The position numbers were made by a program, and so were the translations under genes. From the NCBI GenBank assembly GCA_029258405.1, contig JARHYY010000003.1, forward strand, positions 1-9,828: a DNA stretch of 9,828 bases. The letters are read 5' to 3'. Source of the DNA: Helicobacteraceae bacterium (GTDB lineage: Bacteria; Campylobacterota; Campylobacteria; Campylobacterales; Helicobacteraceae). A model generated the notes under the pieces. The model was not told the origin of the DNA, did no database searches, and saw only the letters and a program-made list of their open reading frames with translations. Within the stretch, counting starts at the first letter, position 1. Each line of letters starts with the position of its first letter. Below, piece by piece: positions 1 to 6,347 of this stretch.

Positions 1-30
1 GCTTTAGCTAATAACATAACTATTGCATAG
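1..30 (+). CDS. possible 3' end of an upstream + strand gene (partial)
   Basis: Reading frame 1 from the first base gives nine codons (ALANNITIA) ending in TAG at 28-30; the other two + frames hit stops within 11 bases. This could be the C-terminus of a gene that starts left of the window and converges on pheA. Nine residues are too few to identify a family, and a run this short is expected by chance. On the minus strand an ATG at 17 opens MLLAKA and leaves the window, but it has no ribosome binding site, so a minus gene starting here is a weaker alternative. Confidence 0.22.
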   Translation, partial: ALANNITIA

Positions 31-245
31 CGAGTTAAGTAAATTCCTTTGGGACTCACTCCCTCATTTGAATTTGTAGAATTTATAGTGAGATATAGTA
101 TATTTTACTTAAACTCACTGTTTTATGCTTGTAAATATTTGTAGGGGAACAAGTCGTCACAACGATGGAATCCGTGTGCTGTAACTTGCATGCTTGAGGT
201 GGATGGACAGAAATAAAAGGGTTAGGTATCGCTAAAAGCTAGCAA
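28..245. ncRNA. candidate structured RNA or unexplained folded region, function unknown
   Basis: No convincing protein gene lies between base 31 and the pheA stop. Bases 141-210 are about half G+C (36 of 70) in an otherwise AT-rich window, which in such genomes often marks RNA genes. Complementary segments nest as a three-way junction: TAGCGA 28-33 with TCGCTA 229-234; TAAGTAAA 36-43 with TTTACTTA 104-111; TTTTAT 121-126 with ATAAAA 213-218. Inside the last arm, TCGT 154-157 can pair with ACGA 162-165, GTGTGC 174-179 with GCATGC 188-193 (two G-U pairs), and ATCC 170-173 with GGAT 201-204. I compared it by eye with tmRNA, RNase P, SRP and 6S RNA and with common riboswitch cores and saw no match. 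The strand is undetermined and the pairing could be fortuitous. Confidence 0.25.
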
Positions 246-260
246 TATGAATACAATATA

Positions 261-1337
261 TTATTGTGTGCTTATATAACTTCCTAACCATTTTATACTT
301 TCTTTGTGTTTGTTGGTAAGTATCTGGAGCGATTCATCATCAACATGCCCATCTATATCAATAAAGAAATGAAATTCAAACCCATTATTTCCACTTTTTG
401 GACGAGATTCAATTTTGCTCATATTAAGCCCTAAGCTTTCAATATCACGCAAAAAATTTACTAACACACCCGGTTTGTTGGTGTTTTTTAAATCAACACA
501 AATTGATGTTTTATCATTCCCGCTTGGAATATTTTTAAAATCACTAATAATAATAAAGCGGGTTTTATTATGTGCAATATCTTCTATGCTTTCAAATAAA
601 ATGGGCAACGCATGGATATTGGCGGCTATATGTGAGCAAATAGCCCCTGATTGTACATTGTTTGATGCAAGTTGTGCTGCTCTTGAAGTTGAATCAGTTG
701 GTATTCTCTGTACATCTTCCAAATTATGCTCATTGAGAAAATTATAACATTGTCCAAAGGCAATGTCTTTAGAATAGATACATTTAATCTTATCAAGTGA
801 TTCTGCCATGCTAGCAAAAACATGATGGATAGGCAGAATGACTTCGGCTATAATCTTAAGAGATGTTGTAGCAAGGTTGTCAAGTGTTTCACCAACAACC
901 CCGTTTCTATTATTTTCTATAGGAACAACCCCATATTTTGCCCTTTTAGATTCTACAGTTTTAAATACAGAGCTTATATTATTCATAGAGAGATAATTGC
1001 TTATGCCTCCAAAACGACTTTCTGCTACTTGATGTGTATAGCTCCCTATTGGTCCTAAATAAGCAATTCTTTGAGGCAATTCTAAGTTGCGACTTATGGC
1101 AAAAATTTCCATATAAATAGCTTCAAGAGCCTTTTGCTCGAGCAAAGAATTTTGTTGTTTATTAATAGTGTTTAGTCTATCAAGAATTTGTTTTTCTCGT
1201 GCTGGATGATAGATATTTGTTTGGTTTTTTTGCTTGAGCTGCCCTATTTTTTGAACAACTTCCATGCGATTTATAAGAAGTTGTAAAATATTATTATCTA
1301 TCTTATCAATATTGTTTCGTAACTCGATAATATCCAT
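261..1337 (-). CDS. pheA: bifunctional chorismate mutase / prephenate dehydratase (P-protein)
   Basis: Converts chorismate to prephenate and then to phenylpyruvate, the committed steps of phenylalanine synthesis, in the cytoplasm. Three domains are visible in the 358-residue product: an AroQ-type helical chorismate mutase (about 1-88, with R7, R24, K35 and E48 at the spacing of the E. coli active-site residues), a prephenate dehydratase (about 90-270, starting IAYLGPIGSYTH, with VVPIENN and the catalytic TRF at 259-261), and a C-terminal ACT domain (about 278-356) carrying PGVLV and the ESRP motif at 310-313, known to bind phenylalanine. Feedback inhibition by Phe is therefore expected. I chose the ATG at 1337 because GGAGAGG lies just before it; an in-frame ATG four codons upstream (1349) has no Shine-Dalgarno sequence. 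It follows lysA by 15 nt and is probably cotranscribed with it. Confidence 0.95.
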   Translation of the reverse strand: MDIIELRNNIDKIDNNILQLLINRMEVVQKIGQLKQKNQTNIYHPAREKQILDRLNTINKQQNSLLEQKALEAIYMEIFAISRNLELPQRIAYLGPIGSYTHQVAESRFGGISNYLSMNNISSVFKTVESKRAKYGVVPIENNRNGVVGETLDNLATTSLKIIAEVILPIHHVFASMAESLDKIKCIYSKDIAFGQCYNFLNEHNLEDVQRIPTDSTSRAAQLASNNVQSGAICSHIAANIHALPILFESIEDIAHNKTRFIIISDFKNIPSGNDKTSICVDLKNTNKPGVLVNFLRDIESLGLNMSKIESRPKSGNNGFEFHFFIDIDGHVDDESLQILTNKHKESIKWLGSYISTQ

Positions 1338-1352
1338 TTCCTCTCCCATGTT

Positions 1353-2615
1353 TCATGTGGTCGTTAAAAAATCAATCTCATCACACCAAAGAGATTGCAG
1401 TTTTTCTCTTGAGCGTATAAGCCATGTTTTCCCTGTGTTATCAAAGGCTATTTCTGCTACTTTTGGGCGTACATTATATTGACTAGACATAGAAAAGCCA
1501 TACGCCCCAGCACTTTTAATAATAATAATATCGTTTTTATCAACAGGGGGCAAGAATACATCTCGAGCAAGCCAATCTCCACTTTCACATATAGGACCAA
1601 CAATATCGCTTTTTTCATAAAAAGGCTTTTTATCGCATAAATCATTATATGTGCCATTGTGAAAGAGAGCAACTCTATGTTCAAGTGCATAAAGTGTTGG
1701 GCGTATCAAATCATTCATACCACCATCAACAATAATGAATTTTTTTTTGCTCTCGCTTTGTTTTTGATAAAGCACCGAAGTAATAAAATAGCCCGCATTA
1801 CCCACAATAAAGCGACCGGGTTCGCAAATGACAGTAACTTCAATGCCTTGTAATGCATTTAAAATCGCTTGGGCATAGTCATAAGCGTTAAAAATCTGCT
1901 CATCTGTATATTGAATGCCAATTCCACCACCCACATCAAAAAAGTTAATATCAATGCCCAATGCAATCAAAGAACGCATAAGGGCAGATATTTTTTGTGC
2001 TGCTTCAGATATGGGTTCTAGTTCAGTAATTTGACTACCAATATGAAAATGAACACCAACAGGTTGGATAGAGTTGCTCTTATGTGCATAGAGATAAAGC
2101 CTCTTTGCATCATCAAGAGAAACACCAAACTTATTTTCACTCAATCCTGTTGATATATAAGGGTGCGTTTTAGGGTCTATATTTGGATTTACTCGTATAG
2201 AAATTCGTGCCACTGTATTGATTTTATGTGCTATTTCTTCTACTGTAAGCAATTCCTCTTCGCTTTCTATATTGATAAATAGTATCCCGATACGCAATGC
2301 CTCTTGTATTTCTTCTTTTTGCTTGCCTACACCGCTGTAAATAATTTTATATGGTTTTATTCCAGCTAATAATGCTTTTTTGATTTCCCCCAAAGAAACA
2401 CAATCAGCACCACCTCCGCATCGTGCAATATGTTGAACAATAGAGAGATTAGAATTCGCCTTAAGTGCATAAGCAATAAGAGATTTTCTTGCCTTAAAGG
2501 CTTCTTTGAGTTTTGAGTATTGTTCTTGTATGTGTGAAAAGTCATAGAGATAAAAAGGAGTGCCAAATTCTTTGACGAGGTCTGATAGGTTTGGAAAGTA
2601 ATCTTGAATATTCAC
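1353..2615 (-). CDS. lysA: diaminopimelate decarboxylase
   Basis: PLP-dependent enzyme that decarboxylates meso-diaminopimelate to L-lysine, the last step of the DAP pathway. The 420-residue product has the fold-type III alanine-racemase-like order: PLP lysine K52 in YALKANSN, HIGSQ at 191-195, the glycine-rich FFDVGGGIG around 225-233, EPGR at 265-268 for phosphate binding, and the C-terminal beta domain with catalytic CESGD at 343-347 and SAGAYGFSMSSQYN at 368-381. The length suits the family. The start is GTG at 2613-2615, with AAGG six bases upstream; an ATG five bases earlier is out of frame and opens only ATG GTG TGA, whose stop overlaps the lysA start. The coding strand contains nine consecutive A's (1740-1748) within SKKKF. 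First gene of a lysA-pheA operon. Confidence 0.96.
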   Translation of the reverse strand: MNIQDYFPNLSDLVKEFGTPFYLYDFSHIQEQYSKLKEAFKARKSLIAYALKANSNLSIVQHIARCGGGADCVSLGEIKKALLAGIKPYKIIYSGVGKQKEEIQEALRIGILFINIESEEELLTVEEIAHKINTVARISIRVNPNIDPKTHPYISTGLSENKFGVSLDDAKRLYLYAHKSNSIQPVGVHFHIGSQITELEPISEAAQKISALMRSLIALGIDINFFDVGGGIGIQYTDEQIFNAYDYAQAILNALQGIEVTVICEPGRFIVGNAGYFITSVLYQKQSESKKKFIIVDGGMNDLIRPTLYALEHRVALFHNGTYNDLCDKKPFYEKSDIVGPICESGDWLARDVFLPPVDKNDIIIIKSAGAYGFSMSSQYNVRPKVAEIAFDNTGKTWLIRSREKLQSLWCDEIDFLTTT

Positions 2616-2642
2616 ACCATGCCTTTAATAAAAATTCTCTGT

Positions 2643-2648
2643 ATTGTA
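2643..2648 (-). promoter_or_regulatory. possible -10 box of the lysA-pheA promoter
   Basis: On the minus strand TACAAT lies about 28 bases ahead of the lysA GTG, behind a poly-A/T stretch. Helicobacter housekeeping promoters commonly have a good -10 and AT-rich upstream DNA without a strong -35, so this fits. TAGAAT (2665-2670) and TATAGT (2670-2675) are alternatives slightly farther upstream. Start-site mapping would decide between them. Confidence 0.35.
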
Positions 2649-2792
2649 CTATTTTTTTACTTGCATTCTACTATAATTTAAAGCACTTGTTTTAAACCTA
2701 TTGGAATTATTGTTGCTTTCTTTGATGTGTTTCCAAATATGTTTTCAATTTTTGAAGAATAAACCATGTTTAAATTATATTTTAGTTTTTAT

Positions 2793-2828
2793 ATTATAAT
2801 ATATGAATATATATTCATATATTATAAT
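2793..2828. promoter_or_regulatory. 36-bp perfect palindrome: probable ArsR-family operator over the arsR-cadA promoter
   Basis: The left half is ATTATAATATATGAATAT and the right half is its exact reverse complement, with the centre between 2810 and 2811 and no mismatch over 36 bp. The core ATATGAATAT-ATATTCATAT (2801-2820) resembles the TGAA...TTCA palindromes bound by SmtB/CzrA-type repressors. It lies just upstream of, and probably spans the transcription start of, a gene for such a repressor. Autoregulation, with metal-triggered release, is the natural inference. A sequence this AT-rich is prone to palindromes, but perfect symmetry over 36 bp is well beyond the usual background. Confidence 0.75.
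2795..2800 (+). promoter_or_regulatory. -10 box (TATAAT) of the arsR-cadA promoter
   Basis: Consensus TATAAT inside the left arm of the palindrome, with a T/A-rich upstream stretch and no clear -35, as is usual for Helicobacter sigma-80 promoters. The transcription start would fall near 2806-2808, inside the operator, so bound repressor would block initiation. A second TATAAT at 2823-2828, in the right arm, is also possible. Confidence 0.5.
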
Positions 2829-2859
2829 TATGAATTATTTCAAAGCAGGGACATTGCCA

Positions 2860-3210
2860 ATGAAAACAAAAGAGAGAGAAGCCCAAGAGAGGGAGGAGAT
2901 GCTGCAAAGCCTTGTTCAGGCATTGCCCGAGCAAGAATTGCTGTATGAACTTGCAGAGCTTTTTAAGATTTTTGGAGATTCCACTCGCATACAAATTCTT
3001 TCTTTATTGCAAAAAACAGAATTATGTGTGAGTGAAATTTCTCAAATACTTAAGCTCTCTCCATCGGCTACTTCCCATCAACTGCGAATATTAAGGCAGG
3101 CACGGTTAGTGCGATATTGCAAAGTTGGCAAAGTAGTTTTTTATAGCCTTGATGATGAGCATATTGAAAGAATCTTTGAACAAGGCTTAGAACATATTAT
3201 GGAGTTGTAA
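2860..3210 (+). CDS. ArsR/SmtB-family metal-sensing transcriptional repressor
   Basis: A winged-helix dimeric repressor that leaves DNA on binding metal. In the 116-residue form, the winged helix runs about 28-100: ELFKIFGDSTRIQIL, then the recognition helix region SPSATSHQLRIL and the wing KVGKVVFYSLDDEH. The alpha5 metal site is intact: D99-x-H101, then H112 and E115, spaced as in SmtB (D104, H106, H117, E120). The alpha3N cadmium/lead site of CadC is not: one Cys remains (C56 in ELCVSE), the second is Ser, and the N-terminus has no Cys. I chose the ATG at 2860 (AGGG nine bases upstream). The frame stays open back to ATGs at 2830 and 2803, but these have no ribosome site and 2803 is inside the operator; 2899 (GGAGGAG just upstream) is also conceivable. 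cadA starts one base after its stop. Confidence 0.9.
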   Translation: MKTKEREAQEREEMLQSLVQALPEQELLYELAELFKIFGDSTRIQILSLLQKTELCVSEISQILKLSPSATSHQLRILRQARLVRYCKVGKVVFYSLDDEHIERIFEQGLEHIMEL

Positions 3211-3211
3211 C

Positions 3212-5170
3212 ATGAATGAGCTCAATATAAAAAATAGCACATGTGGATGCTGTGCAGAAAGTGTGCAAAAACAAGCAGATGATTATGGTGCGTATGCAAA
3301 AAAATATGGTGTTATTATCGCCTGTATATTGTATGTGCTTACCTTATGTATAGATTTTGGATTTTTTGAAGTTGCCTTGCCACAATGGTGTATAACTTCT
3401 ATTTATGTGGCAGTATATTTTTATCTAGGATATAATATTCTCAAGGAAGCGGCATTAGGGCTTATAAGGAGAGATTTTTTTAATGAAAATAGTCTAATGG
3501 CTCTTGCTAGCCTTGGTGCTTGGGGCATAGGAGAAGGGGCAGAAGGAGTTGCCATTTTGCTTTTTTATCGCTTAGGTGAGGTTTTAGAAAGCAACATTGT
3601 AGAGCGATCTAAAAAATCTATTCGTTCTTTGCAATCAATGAAAGTTGATGAAGTACGCCTATTGCAACAAGAAAGCTATGTAAAAGTCAAGCCTGAAACA
3701 ATTAATGTTGATGATATTATTGTTGTATTCGCAGGAGAAAGAATTGCAGTTGATGGAATTGTGCTCAAGGGGGAATCAAGCCTTGATGTTGCTGCGCTTA
3801 ATGGCGAATCATTACCGCTTAATGTTAAAGAGGGTGATGAAGTGCTCTCTGGCTCTATCAATATCGATGGTGTTTTGCATATTCAAGCAATTAAAAACTA
3901 TAAAGATTCTACCTTTAACAAAATTATTGAGCTCATAGAAGAGGGCAGTGCTAAAAAAAGCAGAAGTGAAGAGTTTATCTCTCGATTTGCTCGCTATTAT
4001 ACACCAACAGTAACTGTTTTAGCTCTACTCATTGCTTTTATACCTCCATTATATCTTGGCATTGTAGAGAGCAATGGCTTTGTTGATTCTTTTAAAGAAT
4101 GGTTCTCAAGAGGGCTTATTTTTCTTGTGGTATCTTGTCCTTGTGCGTTGGTTGTTTCTATCCCCCTAAGTTTTTTTGTTTCTTTGGGTCGTGCTTCTCA
4201 AGAGGGCATTTTAATCAAAGGCTCTAGCTACTTAGAAAGTCTTTATTATGCAAAGAGCATTGTATTTGACAAAACAGGCACACTGACTAAAGGTGAGCTC
4301 TATATTACAAAAGTTAATGTAAAACATGGTTGGACTAAAGAGCAAATTCTTGGGATAGCAAAAAAAATAGAACAAAATTCTAACCATCCTATTGCACAAG
4401 CTATTGTAAATGATAAATCTGATTATGAAGAATGTGATGTTGAATTTGAGCAAATAAGCGAACAAGCAGGAGGAGGGATTCATGCACTAAGCACTGATGG
4501 AATAGAGATTTTAGTAGGCAATAAACATTTCATTGGAGCGATGAAATGCGAAATTGATACACAAGGCAGTGATAGTGAATGCCAGATTCTTGTATCCTAT
4601 AACAATGAAGTTATTGGGGTTATATTTTTAGAAGACAGCATTAAGGAGGAGGCTAATCAAGCACTTCATGCCCTTAAGCAAGTAGGCATTAAGGCTATGT
4701 ATTTATTAAGTGGCGATAAAAATAGTGTGGTACAAAGCATAGCAAAAACATTAGGTATAGGACATTACCAAGGAGAATTATTGCCCGCTCATAAGGTGAG
4801 TGCCCTTGAGCATATATTGGGCAAAAAAGAAAATAGACATACTATTTTTGTAGGCGATGGAATTAATGATGCTCCATCATTAGCTTTAAGTGATGTGGGC
4901 ATAGCCATGGGAAAACGAGGCAGCGATGTTGCTTTAGAGGGAGCAGATATAGTGATTATGAATGATCAGCTTACCAAAATTCCTTTAGCAATTGCTATTG
5001 CACAAAAAACACGCAGAATCTTATGGCAGAACATTATTTTTGCATTGGGTACAAAAGGGGCAATCATGGTGTTTGGAGCATTAGGTGTAGCAAATATGTG
5101 GATAGCCCTTTTTGGTGATGTAGGTGTAGCCCTTATAGCCTTTTTAAACGCTATGCGTGGCTTGCGTTAG
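3212..5170 (+). CDS. cadA: P1B-type heavy-metal (Zn/Cd/Pb class) exporting ATPase
   Basis: Inner-membrane pump that uses ATP to export divalent soft metals. In 652 residues: two leading membrane helices (about 33-78), a second pair (about 93-125) with E111 placed like the metal-release Glu of ZntA, an actuator domain with NGES at 197-200 (usually TGES), a membrane CPC at 309-311, the phosphorylation site DKTGT from D353, the nucleotide-binding HP motif at 392-393, the hinge GDGIND at 548-553, and K615 and D636 in the last two helices. CPC plus K...DxG marks the P1B-2 Zn/Cd/Pb subgroup rather than copper pumps. There is no N-terminal heavy-metal-associated domain, only a short CGCC at 11-14. 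GGAG inside the end of arsR serves as its ribosome site, so the pair is translationally coupled. H. pylori CadA is the obvious comparison. Confidence 0.93.
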   Translation: MNELNIKNSTCGCCAESVQKQADDYGAYAKKYGVIIACILYVLTLCIDFGFFEVALPQWCITSIYVAVYFYLGYNILKEAALGLIRRDFFNENSLMALASLGAWGIGEGAEGVAILLFYRLGEVLESNIVERSKKSIRSLQSMKVDEVRLLQQESYVKVKPETINVDDIIVVFAGERIAVDGIVLKGESSLDVAALNGESLPLNVKEGDEVLSGSINIDGVLHIQAIKNYKDSTFNKIIELIEEGSAKKSRSEEFISRFARYYTPTVTVLALLIAFIPPLYLGIVESNGFVDSFKEWFSRGLIFLVVSCPCALVVSIPLSFFVSLGRASQEGILIKGSSYLESLYYAKSIVFDKTGTLTKGELYITKVNVKHGWTKEQILGIAKKIEQNSNHPIAQAIVNDKSDYEECDVEFEQISEQAGGGIHALSTDGIEILVGNKHFIGAMKCEIDTQGSDSECQILVSYNNEVIGVIFLEDSIKEEANQALHALKQVGIKAMYLLSGDKNSVVQSIAKTLGIGHYQGELLPAHKVSALEHILGKKENRHTIFVGDGINDAPSLALSDVGIAMGKRGSDVALEGADIVIMNDQLTKIPLAIAIAQKTRRILWQNIIFALGTKGAIMVFGALGVANMWIALFGDVGVALIAFLNAMRGLR

Positions 5171-5184
5171 CTTGCTATTATAGC

Positions 5185-5207
5185 AATGGGCATATACAAT
5201 GCCCATT
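5185..5207. terminator. hairpin between convergent cadA and dps, probable bidirectional terminator
   Basis: AATGGGCAT (5185-5193) and ATGCCCATT (5199-5207) form a perfect 9-bp stem with a five-base loop, in the 42-base gap between the cadA stop and the dps stop. A smaller inverted repeat, GCTA-TTA-TAGC, precedes it at 5174-5184. The location and stem suit a shared terminator, but neither side has a clean U-tract, so termination strength is uncertain. Confidence 0.5.
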
Positions 5208-5212
5208 ATAAA

Positions 5213-5653
5213 CTAGCTCTCAAGCTGTGCTTTAAACATCCAAATATTTTTTTGAATTGATGCTAATTGCTCATCAGCCAAAGAAGCAGTTACTGAATCT
5301 TTGGCATCGTTAGCCGCTTCAGAAAGTTTTTTAAAGTTTTCTTCAAAAACACTATAATCCTTCAATACAGCTTGAACAATTTGTTTTGAATTAAAGCTTG
5401 AAGCAGATTCCTCTTGTATGCGAGCTGTAGCTAATACATCTTTAAGAGTTGCAATAGGTTTTGCTCCTAATTGCAATATTCGCTCTGCAATATCATCATA
5501 GAGCTCACTAAAAGTTTCATACATTCTTTGTGTAGCCGCATGTGTAGGATGGAAATCCATTCCTTTAACATTCCAATGATAATTATGAAGTTTCATAACA
5601 AAAACAATGCCATCGGCTTCAATTTGTTTGAGAATCTCAACTATTTTGCTCAT
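5213..5653 (-). CDS. dps: Dps-family mini-ferritin (NapA-like DNA-protecting/iron-storage protein)
   Basis: Forms a 12-subunit cage that oxidises and stores Fe(II) with peroxide, protecting DNA and cells from oxidative damage; the H. pylori homologue is the neutrophil-activating protein NapA. The 146-residue product matches NapA closely from memory (KLHNYHWNVKG, YDDIAERILQLG, IWMFKAQL). The ferroxidase ligands of the inter-subunit site are all present: H26, H38, D53 and E57, with the neighbouring W27. There is no signal peptide and no long charged N-terminal tail, so strong direct DNA binding is not obvious. The start ATG has AAAGGAG six to seven bases upstream. It has its own promoter in the 58-base gap after pcm, so it may be transcribed alone or with read-through from the nrdB operon. 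Confidence 0.96.
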   Translation of the reverse strand: MSKIVEILKQIEADGIVFVMKLHNYHWNVKGMDFHPTHAATQRMYETFSELYDDIAERILQLGAKPIATLKDVLATARIQEESASSFNSKQIVQAVLKDYSVFEENFKKLSEAANDAKDSVTASLADEQLASIQKNIWMFKAQLES

Positions 5654-5678
5654 TATTTCTCCTTTGTGTGAAAAAATT

Positions 5679-5684
5679 ATTATA
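5679..5684 (-). promoter_or_regulatory. extended -10 promoter of dps
   Basis: The minus strand reads TGGTATAAT, a consensus TATAAT with a TG extension, about 25 bases before the dps ATG. The start site would be near 5672, leaving a leader of about 20 nt that includes the strong AAAGGAG. I see no convincing -35 and no convincing Fur or PerR box. Confidence 0.6.
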
Positions 5685-5711
5685 CCAAAAGATGAGAAAT
5701 AAAATCAAACA

Positions 5712-6347
5712 TTACCCCTTTATAAAATTATCTTGAATATGTACAAAAACGCATTCTTCTATTTTTTGAACTTCTTTGAAGTATGAATTTTGTTTGATAA
5801 ACTTAGTGATAATTTGCTTGTCTCCTTCAATTATAGGGGCAATAAGTATGCCCCCATCATTAAGCTGTTCAATAATATTGGTAGGTATAGATGTTGTAGC
5901 TGCAGAAAATAATATACGATCATAAGGGGCAAATTCCCTCCAGCCTTTTTGTCCATCATCAAAACGAGTATTGATATTAGTAATACCTAATGATTTGATA
6001 CGCAATCTTGCCTCTAATAGTATTTTTTCTATCCGTTCAATACTAAATACTCTCCTAATCAAATGGCTTAAAACAGCTGCTTGATAACCGCTCCCACAAC
6101 CAATTTCTAATACATTATCTGCTCCTTGCACCTCAAGGTAATGTGTCATTTTTGCTACAGTAAGTGGAGAGCTTATCCATTGATTCCCAGTTATTGGCAG
6201 AGCATCTAATTTAAAAGCAACATGCTTCATGCCATCAGCAACGAATAATTCTCTATTTACCCTCATGAGTGCTTCTTGCAACGCAGGAGTAAGCGGAAAG
6301 CGAGAGTGTATTTCTTCAACCATTCGTGCGGCTTTAATGCTATTCAC
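5712..6347 (-). CDS. pcm: protein-L-isoaspartate O-methyltransferase
   Basis: Uses S-adenosylmethionine to methylate isoaspartyl residues in aged proteins, starting their repair to normal Asp. The 211-residue product has the substrate-side motif ISSPLTVAKMT (58-68), SAM motif I VLEIGCGSGYQ (79-89), an acidic SIER segment (102-105), DDG near 130-132, APYDRILFSAA (140-150) and LNDGGILIAPI (162-172). The family usually has ISQP where this has ISSP; I recall the same substitution in H. pylori Pcm. I chose the GTG at 6347, giving MNSIKA like the recalled H. pylori N-terminus and leaving AGGA seven bases upstream; a TTG one codon earlier (6350) is possible. Its start overlaps the end of the upstream nitrilase-like gene by 8 nt, implying translational coupling. 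Confidence 0.94.
   Translation of the reverse strand: MNSIKAARMVEEIHSRFPLTPALQEALMRVNRELFVADGMKHVAFKLDALPITGNQWISSPLTVAKMTHYLEVQGADNVLEIGCGSGYQAAVLSHLIRRVFSIERIEKILLEARLRIKSLGITNINTRFDDGQKGWREFAPYDRILFSAATTSIPTNIIEQLNDGGILIAPIIEGDKQIITKFIKQNSYFKEVQKIEECVFVHIQDNFIKG

Noticed and set aside
141..170. Resemblance of GGGGAACAAGTCGTCACAACG to the 3' end of 16S rRNA
   Set aside because: The match is only a scatter of short words in the wrong order and the anti-Shine-Dalgarno end is absent.
124..192. Short minus-strand ORF MQVTAHGFHRCDD... (22 codons) in the left intergenic block
   Set aside because: No ribosome site is seen and it is too short to judge; the GC-rich composition is explained equally well by an RNA fold.
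253..267. ACAATA-TAT-TATTGT hairpin over the pheA stop as a terminator
   Set aside because: The six-pair stem has only one G-C pair, overlaps the stop codon and is not followed by a U-tract on the minus strand.
1516..1530. AATAATAATAAT triplet repeat in lysA as a phase-variation tract
   Set aside because: It encodes an isoleucine run (DIIIIIK) of a buried strand; changes in repeat number would stay in frame.
2725..2799. 24-codon ORF MCFQICFQFLKN... ahead of arsR
   Set aside because: It has no Shine-Dalgarno sequence, runs into the operator palindrome and consists of AT-rich filler residues.
3953..3959. A7 run in cadA as a programmed -1 frameshift site, as in E. coli copA
   Set aside because: A -1 slip meets TGA after a few codons, midway through the actuator-to-membrane linker, which would not yield a sensible short product; A-runs at lysine codons are common in this composition.
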